Part shown: positions 1 to 6,142 of the stretch, piece by piece
Position numbering within the stretch: the stretch's first letter is position 1
How the letters are laid out: every line of letters starts with the position of its first letter
Notes under the pieces: generated by a model
Databases searched by the model: none
Told to the model about the DNA's origin: nothing
The model's input: only the letters and a program-made list of their open reading frames with translations
Translations under genes and position numbers: made by a program
Origin: an uncultured Clostridium sp.
GTDB taxonomy: Bacteria > Bacillota > Clostridia > TANB77 > CAG-508
Length of the DNA: 34,306 nucleotides
Direction: 5' to 3'
Assembly (NCBI GenBank): GCA_947568535.1
Contig: CANOPF010000010.1
Coordinates: forward strand, 1 to 34,306

Positions 1-51
1 TTCTTCACCCTTTTCATCAAAATACACATTAATTTTAAATGTTTCGTTCAT
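1..51 (-). CDS. 5' fragment of an unidentified small gene cut by the window edge
   Basis: Only the first 17 codons are visible, beginning MNETFKINVYFDEKGEE and running off the left edge with no stop. The ATG at 51-49 has a GGAG ribosome-binding site about 5 nt upstream (60-57), and its leader (about 60-180) contains two strong hairpins. I do not recognise the protein from this stub. Its surroundings are AT-rich and noncoding, and the neighbouring genes are accessory, so a mobile-element gene is plausible but not shown. Confidence 0.5.
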   Translation of the reverse strand, partial: MNETFKINVYFDEKGEE

Positions 52-73
52 AATTTCTCCTGTTTTTTGTATT

Positions 74-109
74 CTAGGAAAGTTATCATGGTATGATAAC
101 TTTCTGTAG
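74..109. repeat. Strong short inverted repeat in leader of the edge gene
   Basis: A perfect 12-bp inverted repeat, GAAAGTTATCAT at 78-89 and ATGATAACTTTC at 93-104, is separated by 3 nt. CTA and TAG flanks add further pairing. It lies between the long hairpin at 123-173 and the ribosome-binding site of the minus-strand gene starting at 51. It could be an mRNA leader hairpin or a protein-binding dyad; the sequence does not decide. Confidence 0.6.
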
Positions 110-122
110 AAGACAAATATGG

Positions 123-180
123 CAGAAATTAGATTTTGTAGCAGTTTACACTGCGTACAAAATCTTAATTCTGGTTTTTT
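123..180 (+). terminator. Long hairpin followed by T-run
   Basis: An imperfect inverted repeat of about 50 nt has the core arms AGATTTTGTAGCAG (131-144) and CTGC-G-TACAAAATCT (151-165), a 6-nt loop and extra outer pairing (CAGAA/TTCTG). GTTTTTTATT follows on the plus strand. It looks like a rho-independent terminator for plus-strand transcription. Read on the minus strand it is a leader structure upstream of the gene starting at 51, so attenuation is also possible. Confidence 0.55.
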
Positions 181-548
181 ATTAATATTTATTCAATTTA
201 TATGCTAGAAAGACGTTATTATTCACATATAAATTATTGATTTAAAGGGCTTGTTTTAAGAAAAACTCTATATTTCTATTTTTAATTCAATTTTTTTATA
301 GCATTTCTTTTTTTATTTTATAATTATCCTCTATTATATATACATCCATATTTTTCGAAAAAACTAACCATAAATTAAAAAAATTTTATTTTTCTAGTAA
401 AAACTGAATAATAAAATTACTGAAAAAATAAAAAATATGTGTTGCATTCGTGGTACAACACATACGACTTATTTTGAATAACAGCGATTCAATTTTGCAT
501 CTAAATAATAATATATAATCTTGTACTTGTCAAATAGATTTTAAGCTT
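181..548. other. AT-rich noncoding stretch containing repeat copy A
   Basis: I see no credible gene here. The stretch is extremely AT-rich. Its right part (about 378-541) is one copy of an imperfect repeat whose second copy lies at 2527-2574 and 2881-2994. Within it, TATGTGTTG (436-444) and CAACACATA (456-464) form a 9-bp hairpin with an 11-nt loop. Confidence 0.6.
378..541 (+). repeat. Imperfect direct repeat, copy A
   Basis: By-eye alignment with copy B shows long matching blocks: an AATAATAA(A/G)ATTACTG(A/G)AAAAAA block at about 409-430, a hairpin followed by CACATACGACT, and a tail at about 507-541 ending in (A/T)TGTCAAATA. Copy B carries the same blocks in the same order, interrupted by about 306 nt that include a small ORF. 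The two copies flank the ATP-grasp/acyltransferase pair. The alignment was done by eye, so percent identity is not given. Confidence 0.55.
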
Positions 549-1382
549 TTAGTTGTACACATTAAATCCTTTGCTTCCCATATATTCATATACCATATTT
601 TTATAATCAATAATAAACTTTTTCCTCATCTTTTCATCAATCTGATCTAAATCTAAATATGGTGCTATATCTTCTATTTCAGTTAATAAAAGCGTATTAT
701 CTTCTAGTTTTATAAAATCTATTCTTTGAATTCCATAATAATTCCCATTCATTAAAGCGAATTTGTTTGCCATTTCTAGTTCTTTATGAGTATATTCATA
801 TTTTATTGCTTCTGGATAAATTGGAACTTTACTTGGTATAAATTCCAAGGCATATTCAAACTTATCTTTTATATAATAAAATTGTACTTCTGATTTAAAC
901 TTCATAAAAGGTTGAATAATATAGGAATTATCAAATTTCTGCTTTAGATTATTTCTCTCTACTACTAATTGACCAATTCCATCATAACTATTTTTTAATT
1001 TCAACATATATTTATTTGGATTATTTAATAACTTTAAATCTTTTAAATTATCAATACTTGGTATAACTGCATACCCTTTCTTAAATAAATCAACTAAATA
1101 TGTTTTATCTTTACCATCAAATTTACCATCAAAATTTATACGTAGTAAATCTTTTTTTACTATTCTTGTTTTAAATTCATTCTCCTTATTTATGCTTTCT
1201 ATTGTTGCATTCGATTCCCATGTATTTCTTTGTAAAAATACATCAAATATGTCTTCTAATCTCTCATCATAATTTTTATCAATAATAGCTACATTGTGTC
1301 CATCTTTTTGAAAAGTTCTTGCTAACCATATATCTTCTAATTTTTCATCACTATCTATATTACTTATCATTAAGATATTCAT
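549..1382 (-). CDS. ATP-grasp family protein
   Basis: This 277-aa protein carries the signature blocks of ATP-grasp ligases in order. An N-terminal preATP-like segment starts MNILMISNI. A lysine/glycine nucleotide-binding block (YMLKLKNSYDGIGQ) lies near residues 125-140, and an acidic region follows QPFMKFKSEVQFYY. A C-terminal metal-binding stretch GIQRIDFI...LLLTEIEDIAPYL lies near 217-245. Family members join a carboxylate to an amine or other nucleophile using ATP; the substrate here is unknown. The start overlaps the end of the upstream gene by 23 nt, which implies translational coupling. The ribosome-binding site is weak (GTGTGGAAAAT), consistent with coupling. The gene is in an accessory island between direct repeats, so peptide-like natural-product or peptide-modification chemistry is an inference only. 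Confidence 0.75.
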   Translation of the reverse strand: MNILMISNIDSDEKLEDIWLARTFQKDGHNVAIIDKNYDERLEDIFDVFLQRNTWESNATIESINKENEFKTRIVKKDLLRINFDGKFDGKDKTYLVDLFKKGYAVIPSIDNLKDLKLLNNPNKYMLKLKNSYDGIGQLVVERNNLKQKFDNSYIIQPFMKFKSEVQFYYIKDKFEYALEFIPSKVPIYPEAIKYEYTHKELEMANKFALMNGNYYGIQRIDFIKLEDNTLLLTEIEDIAPYLDLDQIDEKMRKKFIIDYKNMVYEYMGSKGFNVYN

Positions 1383-2223
1383 TTTTTAATTTTCCACACC
1401 CTATTCTAAATTCTTTGTTTTGAAGTAATTGTTGTTTCAACAATTTTTGCAATGTAGTATTTTCTACTAGTGTATTATAATTATCACATTCTTGTATATT
1501 AAAAATAAAATTCAATATATCTTTTTTTGCATCTTCGCCATCTTTTACCTCGAATAATTTATAGAATTTAGCAATATTAGAATTAGAATCTATCATTTTA
1601 TTTATTTGATTACTTAATAACCAGGAATCACAATGATATTCTGGATTTTCTAATTTTAGGTATCTTTTGATTTCAGTTTTAGAATCTTTAATCGAATTTA
1701 ATACTTCTCCTATTTCTAGTTTATCTCCATAAGGTATATGTATTTTTATATAATTTTCACGTCTTTCATATTGCAATCTTCCAACTTCTATTAGCTTTGT
1801 ATTAATAAAATAGGCAGCCCAAATCATTTGCGAAACTCTAATATTTTTTAATTTTTTAATATAAATATCATTAGTTAAAGTTTCTGTAACTCTTTTTTTA
1901 TATAACATCTTTTGTGTATCACTATAATTTTTATTTATCATATTATTTTCGTGTAATTTATAGCCTAATAATACTAAAACACTTGTTATAAAAGAATTAT
2001 ATTGTTCTCCAAAAAGTTCTATCATATCTTGCTTTTTCCAAAGAGTATATATTGAAGATGATTTATTTGTATACAAAATATTATAAACTTCTTCACTTTT
2101 AGTATTAAAATCACTTATTGTATTAATATCTTCTATACACTTATAACATTTATTTTTATATTTCTCATCATATATCCCATAATAATCTAGTGCTTTATCA
2201 ATTTCAATATAATCTACTTGCAT
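1360..2223 (-). CDS. Acyltransferase-like protein with GNAT_C-type C-terminal domain
   Basis: The 287-aa product has, from about residue 145, the pattern I associate with the DUF5596/GNAT-like C-terminal family. It starts with a (G)RLQYERR strand, followed by IHIPYGDKL. Next come CDSWLLSNQI and SNIAKFYKLFEV, the conserved C-x-SWLL and SNI-x-x-F blocks. The N-terminal half would match the companion N-acyltransferase N-domain but is less distinctive. Such proteins are predicted acyltransferases; I know of no firm substrate. The gene is first in a two-gene minus-strand unit, overlapping the ATP-grasp gene by 23 nt. AGGGA lies about 11 nt before the ATG. Transfer of an acyl group alongside ATP-dependent ligation is a plausible joint role. 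Confidence 0.6.
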   Translation of the reverse strand: MQVDYIEIDKALDYYGIYDEKYKNKCYKCIEDINTISDFNTKSEEVYNILYTNKSSSIYTLWKKQDMIELFGEQYNSFITSVLVLLGYKLHENNMINKNYSDTQKMLYKKRVTETLTNDIYIKKLKNIRVSQMIWAAYFINTKLIEVGRLQYERRENYIKIHIPYGDKLEIGEVLNSIKDSKTEIKRYLKLENPEYHCDSWLLSNQINKMIDSNSNIAKFYKLFEVKDGEDAKKDILNFIFNIQECDNYNTLVENTTLQKLLKQQLLQNKEFRIGCGKLKNEYLNDK

Positions 2224-2693
2224 TTTACATTATTCCCTTTCTTTCTTAATTTTCTTATTGATTTTATCATAATACAATAAAAAATAAAAGAATAACACCA
2301 ACATTTTATCTACTTTGTTATCATAAAAAAGCATTATTCATTTTATCAAAAAATTGTCCCTTTTGGTAAGATATTCGATAGCATACGCTATCGCCTACTT
2401 ACCTCCACTCACAAAACTATCAAATTAATATTCTAAACTCTTTTATTTTCAACGGTTTGCTCATTTTACCACCTATCAAATTTTACTACCTTACATATTA
2501 TCAAAAATTTGATACTTTTTGGCACAGAAAATTTTGTATTTACAAAAATCCAATAATAAGATTACTGGAAAAAACTTGAAATATTTTTGTTTTGTTCGCT
2601 TGTTTTGGGCATAAATTTATAGTAATATATTAACAACCTTACGTTAAAGGAAAGGTTAGCCTTTTCTAAAAGGCGGAAAGGAGGCTACAGAAA
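2224..2693. other. Noncoding region upstream of the acyltransferase gene
   Basis: No gene of convincing length is visible between the start of the acyltransferase gene (2223) and the 41-aa small ORF (2694). It contains a two-tier dyad at 2365-2403, the first segment of repeat copy B (2527-2574) and the leader of the small ORF. That leader has a short hairpin, AGGAAAGG/CCTTTTCT, at 2648-2667. Confidence 0.55.
2365..2403. repeat. Two-tier dyad symmetry
   Basis: The inner arms CGATAGC (2376-2382) and GCTATCG (2387-2393) are separated by 4 nt. The outer arms GGTAAG (2365-2370) and CTTACC (2398-2403) sit 5 and 4 nt outside them. The nested symmetry in otherwise AT-rich noncoding DNA suggests an operator, a recombinase site or a structured RNA. 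There is no T-run on either side, so it is not an obvious terminator. Confidence 0.55.
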
Positions 2694-2819
2694 ATGACCA
2701 TTGGAGATGCAATTCTTGATTTAGTTGATAAATTGCTAGTAGAAAGGGAAAAAGTCGTAAGGCTAGAACTTTCATTGCAACATCAGTTAAATAAAGATGA
2801 GCAATTAGACAAAGACTAA
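2694..2819 (+). CDS. Small 41-aa protein of unknown function
   Basis: ATG 2694-2696 to TAA 2817-2819 encodes MTIGDAILDLVDKLLVEREK followed by 21 more residues, many charged (K, E, D). It is preceded by a near-perfect Shine-Dalgarno sequence (AAAGGAGG at 2678-2685, about 8 nt away). A rho-independent terminator lies 22 nt after the stop, so it looks like a complete monocistronic unit. The predicted shape is an amphipathic helix or short coiled coil. It has no membrane segment, and I do not recognise the family. It sits inside repeat copy B and is the only gene between the accessory cassette and the truncated ABC ATPase. Confidence 0.6.
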   Translation: MTIGDAILDLVDKLLVEREKVVRLELSLQHQLNKDEQLDKD

Positions 2820-2840
2820 ACTGTAGCAATACATAGTCGA

Positions 2841-2872
2841 TAGAGTGGATTTCGCGGTCTGCTCTATTTTTT
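2841..2872 (+). terminator. Terminator after the 41-aa ORF
   Basis: TAGAGTGGA (2841-2849) pairs with TCTGCTCTA (about 2858-2866) through seven Watson-Crick and two G-U pairs around an 8-nt loop. A run of six T follows at 2867-2872. It has the right position and polarity to end the transcript of the small ORF. Confidence 0.7.
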
Positions 2873-3057
2873 AGCATAAAAAAAGTATGTGTATTCGCGG
2901 GTACACATACGACTACAAGTTTGACCATTGGAATCAAACACATTTATTTTGTAATTAAATAATAACATATTCTTTTGTATTTGTCAAATAAATTTCTAGT
3001 ATTTTCCAATATTTTCTATATAATTGATATATCAAATTTTGAATTCAAATCATTTTA

Positions 3058-3690
3058 TCAAGCATATTTCACTTGGTGTCTACTTTGGCATCTTCCTTCT
3101 GAAATATCATGTGTTACCATAATTGTTGTAATACCTTCTTTTTTCAAAATATTATAAATATCATTGGTTACCATTATTCTGGTTTGATAATCTAATGCTG
3201 AGAATGCTTCATCTAATAGTAAAATTTTAGGTTTTACTGCTAATGTTCTAATGAGTGCTACCCTTTGTCTCATTCCTCCTGATAATTCAGATGGGTATTT
3301 ATCACGAAAATCATACAGATTATATTTTTTTAACAGTTCTTCTACATATTCCTTAGCTTTTTTATCTTTATTTCCTTTTATCTCTAAACCAAACATGGTG
3401 TTACTTATTATACTTCTCCATTCTAATAAACAGTCTCTTTGTAACATATATCCGATTTTTGATGATAATCCTTCTATTTTTTCTCCCTCTATGTAGATTT
3501 CTCCTGTCGTTTTATCTTCTAATCCTGCTATAATTGAAAGTAATGTGGATTTTCCACATCCACTTGGGCCTATGATACTTACAAACTCTCCTTTGTTCAC
3601 TCTAAAATTAATGTCTTGAATAGCTAATATTTCTCCTTCTTTATTTTGGTATTTCTTCGTTATATTTTTGACCTCCAATATTTTTTGCAT
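3058..3690 (-). pseudogene. 3'-truncated ABC transporter ATPase (NitT/TauT-like)
   Basis: The protein has Walker A (GPSGCGKST), a Q-loop (MLQRDCLLEW), the signature LSGGMRQRVALIRT, Walker B with D-loop (LLLDEAFSALD) and the H-loop (VTHD). This is the arrangement of nitrate/sulfonate/taurine-type importers. A few residues after VTHDISE it departs from the family and ends in RCQSRHQVKYA, so about 40 C-terminal residues are missing. No permease or binding-protein gene is nearby. I place the start at the ATG at 3690, which has AGGAGGG 6 nt upstream, rather than 7 codons earlier. The break lies next to repeat copy B, so mobile-element insertion or deletion probably removed the 3' end and the partner genes. 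No CGG codon is involved. It is likely non-functional. Confidence 0.75.
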
Positions 3691-3754
3691 TATTTTCCCT
3701 CCTATTGTCATTTATCCTATTACATTTTATGTCAAATTCATAAAATTGTTCTTG

Positions 3755-4441
3755 TTAACTGCTTATTTTTTCTGTATCTTTATGCAAATTTTCTTCTTTT
3801 TCCCCTTTTTGACTAAACATGAAGTAAGCGATTAAACTATTTTTTTCTAATAATATTCGCTTTGGGATATGATGAATATCGATAAAATTGTATTCTAAAT
3901 TTATTTTATATTTTTTAAAAGCGTAATGACTCATTTTGTCTTCTTTAACATTATTTTGTACTTTCCATTTTTCTTCTCCTGTGTAAATGATGATAGGAAC
4001 TACCATTGCATATTCTTTACTTTTTCCTATTTTTTTATTTCTACATGATTCTTGCATAATATCAATACAATAATTTAAAATTCTATATGGCATACGATGG
4101 TCGATATAGGATAAATGTTCGATTAAAAAAAATATTTCTTTATTTTTGAGTTTATAGATTAAATCGATTTCTTTTTCTTTATACTTTTTTGTGATAAAAT
4201 TGCTAGTATAGGGAACTAAATCTTCTTCTTTGACTGTTTCTCTTGGATTTAAAAATTGATTAATGAATTGAGCTACTTCTTTTTTATTTTCTAAGATTTT
4301 TTTTATTAAATAATGTTGTGAATCTTTTTTCTTTACTTGACTTAGATTATATTCTGTTTCTTCTTCTGCTAATTGCATGACTGCATTTAGTCTTAATGTG
4401 TGGATACATTTTATGTATTGACTATATGAAAATACCTTCAA
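3755..4441 (-). CDS. Rpn-type PD-(D/E)XK nuclease / transposase_31-like protein, probably degenerate
   Basis: The 228-aa product resembles the Rpn recombination-promoting nuclease (Transposase_31) family. It has E-I-D-L-I-Y at 91-96, FFLIEHLS near 104-111 and RMPYRILNY shortly after, the order of the PD-(D/E)XK core. In family members I know, the second motif usually reads E-H-Q-S; here the third position is Leu. The C-terminus is short and charged, and the protein is shorter than the roughly 300 aa common in the family. The start is TTG at 4441 with GGAGG 8 nt upstream. It stands alone and is not obviously linked to trmL or the ABC remnant. Activity is doubtful. Confidence 0.6.
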   Translation of the reverse strand: MKVFSYSQYIKCIHTLRLNAVMQLAEEETEYNLSQVKKKDSQHYLIKKILENKKEVAQFINQFLNPRETVKEEDLVPYTSNFITKKYKEKEIDLIYKLKNKEIFFLIEHLSYIDHRMPYRILNYCIDIMQESCRNKKIGKSKEYAMVVPIIIYTGEEKWKVQNNVKEDKMSHYAFKKYKINLEYNFIDIHHIPKRILLEKNSLIAYFMFSQKGEKEENLHKDTEKISS

Positions 4442-4616
4442 TATCCTTCCTCCTTATTGATTATATTTTGATGCATCTTATTGACGGTTTTTGTCTATTC
4501 TTGATGCATATTTAACGCTCTTATCACCTAATTTCTTTTTTTATTTTTTTTCTGGGAATTTTTCGACTTTTTGAATAAATTTAATTGATATGAAACTTTT
4601 TCTATTTAAACATCAA

Positions 4617-4654
4617 ATAGGAAGATTTGCAAGCATTTCTACAAATCTTCCTAT
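4617..4654. terminator. Perfect 13-bp inverted repeat downstream of trmL
   Basis: ATAGGAAGATTTG (4617-4629) and CAAATCTTCCTAT (4642-4654) form a perfect 13-bp stem with a 12-nt loop, about 50 nt after the trmL stop. The T-run beyond the stem on the minus strand is weak (ATTTGATGTTT), so terminator is the best guess from position rather than a textbook case. The rest of 4442-4705 shows no gene. Confidence 0.5.
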
Positions 4655-4705
4655 GTTTCGCTATTATTTCTTAATTTTCACCTTTTTATTTAGCGACTCT
4701 TTTGT

Positions 4706-5212
4706 TTATTTTTCTCCAAAATATGTACTTGTTTCTTGTAAATCTCCAAAATTCTGTTGCCTTAATATTTCATAGGTAATAATAGCCACTGAATTGGATA
4801 AATTTAATGATCTTAATGTTGGTAACATGGGGATTCTAATTGTTTTTGTATTTAAGTATTTTTCTAAAAGCCACTCTGGTAATCCTTTTGTTTCTTTTCC
4901 ATACAAAATAAAAACTTCTTCCATCTTTGAATAATCTATGTCTGTATATTTAGTCTTTCCTTTTGTTGTAGCAAAAAACATATTATTCTTTTCTGGTGGA
5001 TATTTTTTTAAAAATTCCCCCAATGAATTGTGTTCTTCAATTTCTATTTTATCCCAATAATCTAATCCAGCCCTTTTTAATGATTTTTCATCTATCTTAA
5101 AACCTAATGGATGTACTAAATGTAATTTTGCTCCAGTTATGGCACAGGTTCTCGCTATATTGCCAGTGTTCTGTGGAATCTCGGGTTCTATCATAACAAC
5201 ATTTATCTTCAC
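4706..5212 (-). CDS. trmL: tRNA (cytidine/uridine-34 2'-O)-methyltransferase TrmL
   Basis: This is a 168-aa SPOUT methyltransferase of the TrmL subfamily, which 2'-O-methylates the wobble nucleotide of tRNA-Leu isoacceptors using SAM. The sequence shows the family blocks: IPQNTGNIARTCAITGAKLH (motif 1), LYGKETKGLPEWLL (motif 2) and IPMLPTLRSLNLSNSVAI (motif 3, the trefoil-knot SAM site). The length is typical. The start is GTG at 5212 with AAGGA upstream. It follows another SPOUT methyltransferase gene by about 60 nt on the same strand and probably shares its transcript. Confidence 0.92.
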   Translation of the reverse strand: MKINVVMIEPEIPQNTGNIARTCAITGAKLHLVHPLGFKIDEKSLKRAGLDYWDKIEIEEHNSLGEFLKKYPPEKNNMFFATTKGKTKYTDIDYSKMEEVFILYGKETKGLPEWLLEKYLNTKTIRIPMLPTLRSLNLSNSVAIITYEILRQQNFGDLQETSTYFGEK

Positions 5213-5273
5213 GATTATTCCTTCTTTCCTTCTTATTCTTAACTTGTAAAATAATCACAAGAAAGGTTCTTAA

Positions 5274-6062
5274 TCAGTATAATTTTTGCCTTACATATTC
5301 GTATAAGATAATTCCTGTAGCAACAGATGCATTTAAACTTTCCGTCTTTCCCAACATAGGAATTTTTACTTTCTCATCGGCTATTTCTTGAATTTTTTCT
5401 TCTACTCCATTTGCTTCATTGCCAATCACAATAATCTTTTTGTCATAATGAATTTGATAAATTGTATCTTGTGTCTCTAATGAAGAAACTACTATTTTAA
5501 ATTTATGCTTCTTTACTTCTTTTAAGGTTTGCCTTAAATCATCACATTCTATAATTTTTACTCTAAATATAGCTCCCATGGTAGAACGTACGACTTTTGG
5601 ATTATATACATCTGCTGTTCCTTTTGATACCAATATTTGTGTTAATCCTATGCTGTCTACTGTTCTCAAAATTGTTCCTAAATTTCCTGGGTCTTGTACA
5701 TTATCTAAAGCAACTAGGATATCTTGGGTATAATCAATGGCTACATCTTTATCGCTCTTTTCTATAATAGCCAAAATTCCTTGTGGCGTTTGTACTTCTG
5801 ATAAATAGTTAAAGATTTTTTGTGTCACATATATACATTCATATTTGGCAATTTCATACATTAATTCTTTAGGAATGGTTTCATTTTTCTCACAATCATC
5901 GCATAAAATAATTTGTTTAATTGGTGCTTTCTCTTGAATGGCTTCTGCCACCAATTTAATGCCTTCAATGATAAATTGATTTGCCATATCTCTATATTTT
6001 TTGTCTTTTAATTTCTTTACTTGTTTGACAAATTCATTTTCTTTACTTGTTATTCTTTGCAT
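5274..6062 (-). CDS. TrmH/RlmB-type RNA 2'-O-methyltransferase (SpoU family)
   Basis: The 262-aa protein has an N-terminal RNA-binding substrate domain (about 1-100; SKENEFVKQVKKLKDKKYR is typical) and a C-terminal SPOUT domain. That domain has LDNVQDPGNLGTILRTVDSI, IVIGNEANGVEEKI and KIPMLGKTESLNASVATGI, the three knot motifs. It resembles the B. subtilis YsgA-like group of rRNA methyltransferases; the target nucleotide cannot be told from sequence. The ATG has AAGGAG 7 nt upstream. It lies between mfd and trmL on the same strand. Confidence 0.88.
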   Translation of the reverse strand: MQRITSKENEFVKQVKKLKDKKYRDMANQFIIEGIKLVAEAIQEKAPIKQIILCDDCEKNETIPKELMYEIAKYECIYVTQKIFNYLSEVQTPQGILAIIEKSDKDVAIDYTQDILVALDNVQDPGNLGTILRTVDSIGLTQILVSKGTADVYNPKVVRSTMGAIFRVKIIECDDLRQTLKEVKKHKFKIVVSSLETQDTIYQIHYDKKIIVIGNEANGVEEKIQEIADEKVKIPMLGKTESLNASVATGIILYEYVRQKLY

Positions 6063-6142
6063 TTTTTTCTCCTTACTTTTATTTATCGTTAGCCATTATT
6101 TTGTGATTTTTTTCATCACAACTTACCAAAATAGATTTGTTT

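Larger units (their letters stand above)
2527..2994 (+). repeat. Imperfect direct repeat, copy B, interrupted by a small-ORF segment
   Basis: Segments 2527-2574 and 2881-2994 match copy A (378-541) in order and orientation. The matches include the AATAATAAGATTACTGG block, a hairpin GTATGTGTA/TACACATAC (2885-2893 and 2902-2910) followed by GACTA, and the tail ending TTGTCAAATAAATTT. Between the segments lie about 306 nt with a promoter-like region, a 41-aa ORF and a terminator. Either B gained this segment or A lost it. Copy B ends about 60 nt short of the truncated ABC gene. Confidence 0.5.

Noticed and set aside
3058..3690. The ABC ATPase break as a fourth CGG frameshift
   Set aside because: The only CGG trinucleotide on the coding strand straddles two codons (ATC GGA), and no +1 or -1 frame downstream continues the family sequence. 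It is a true truncation.
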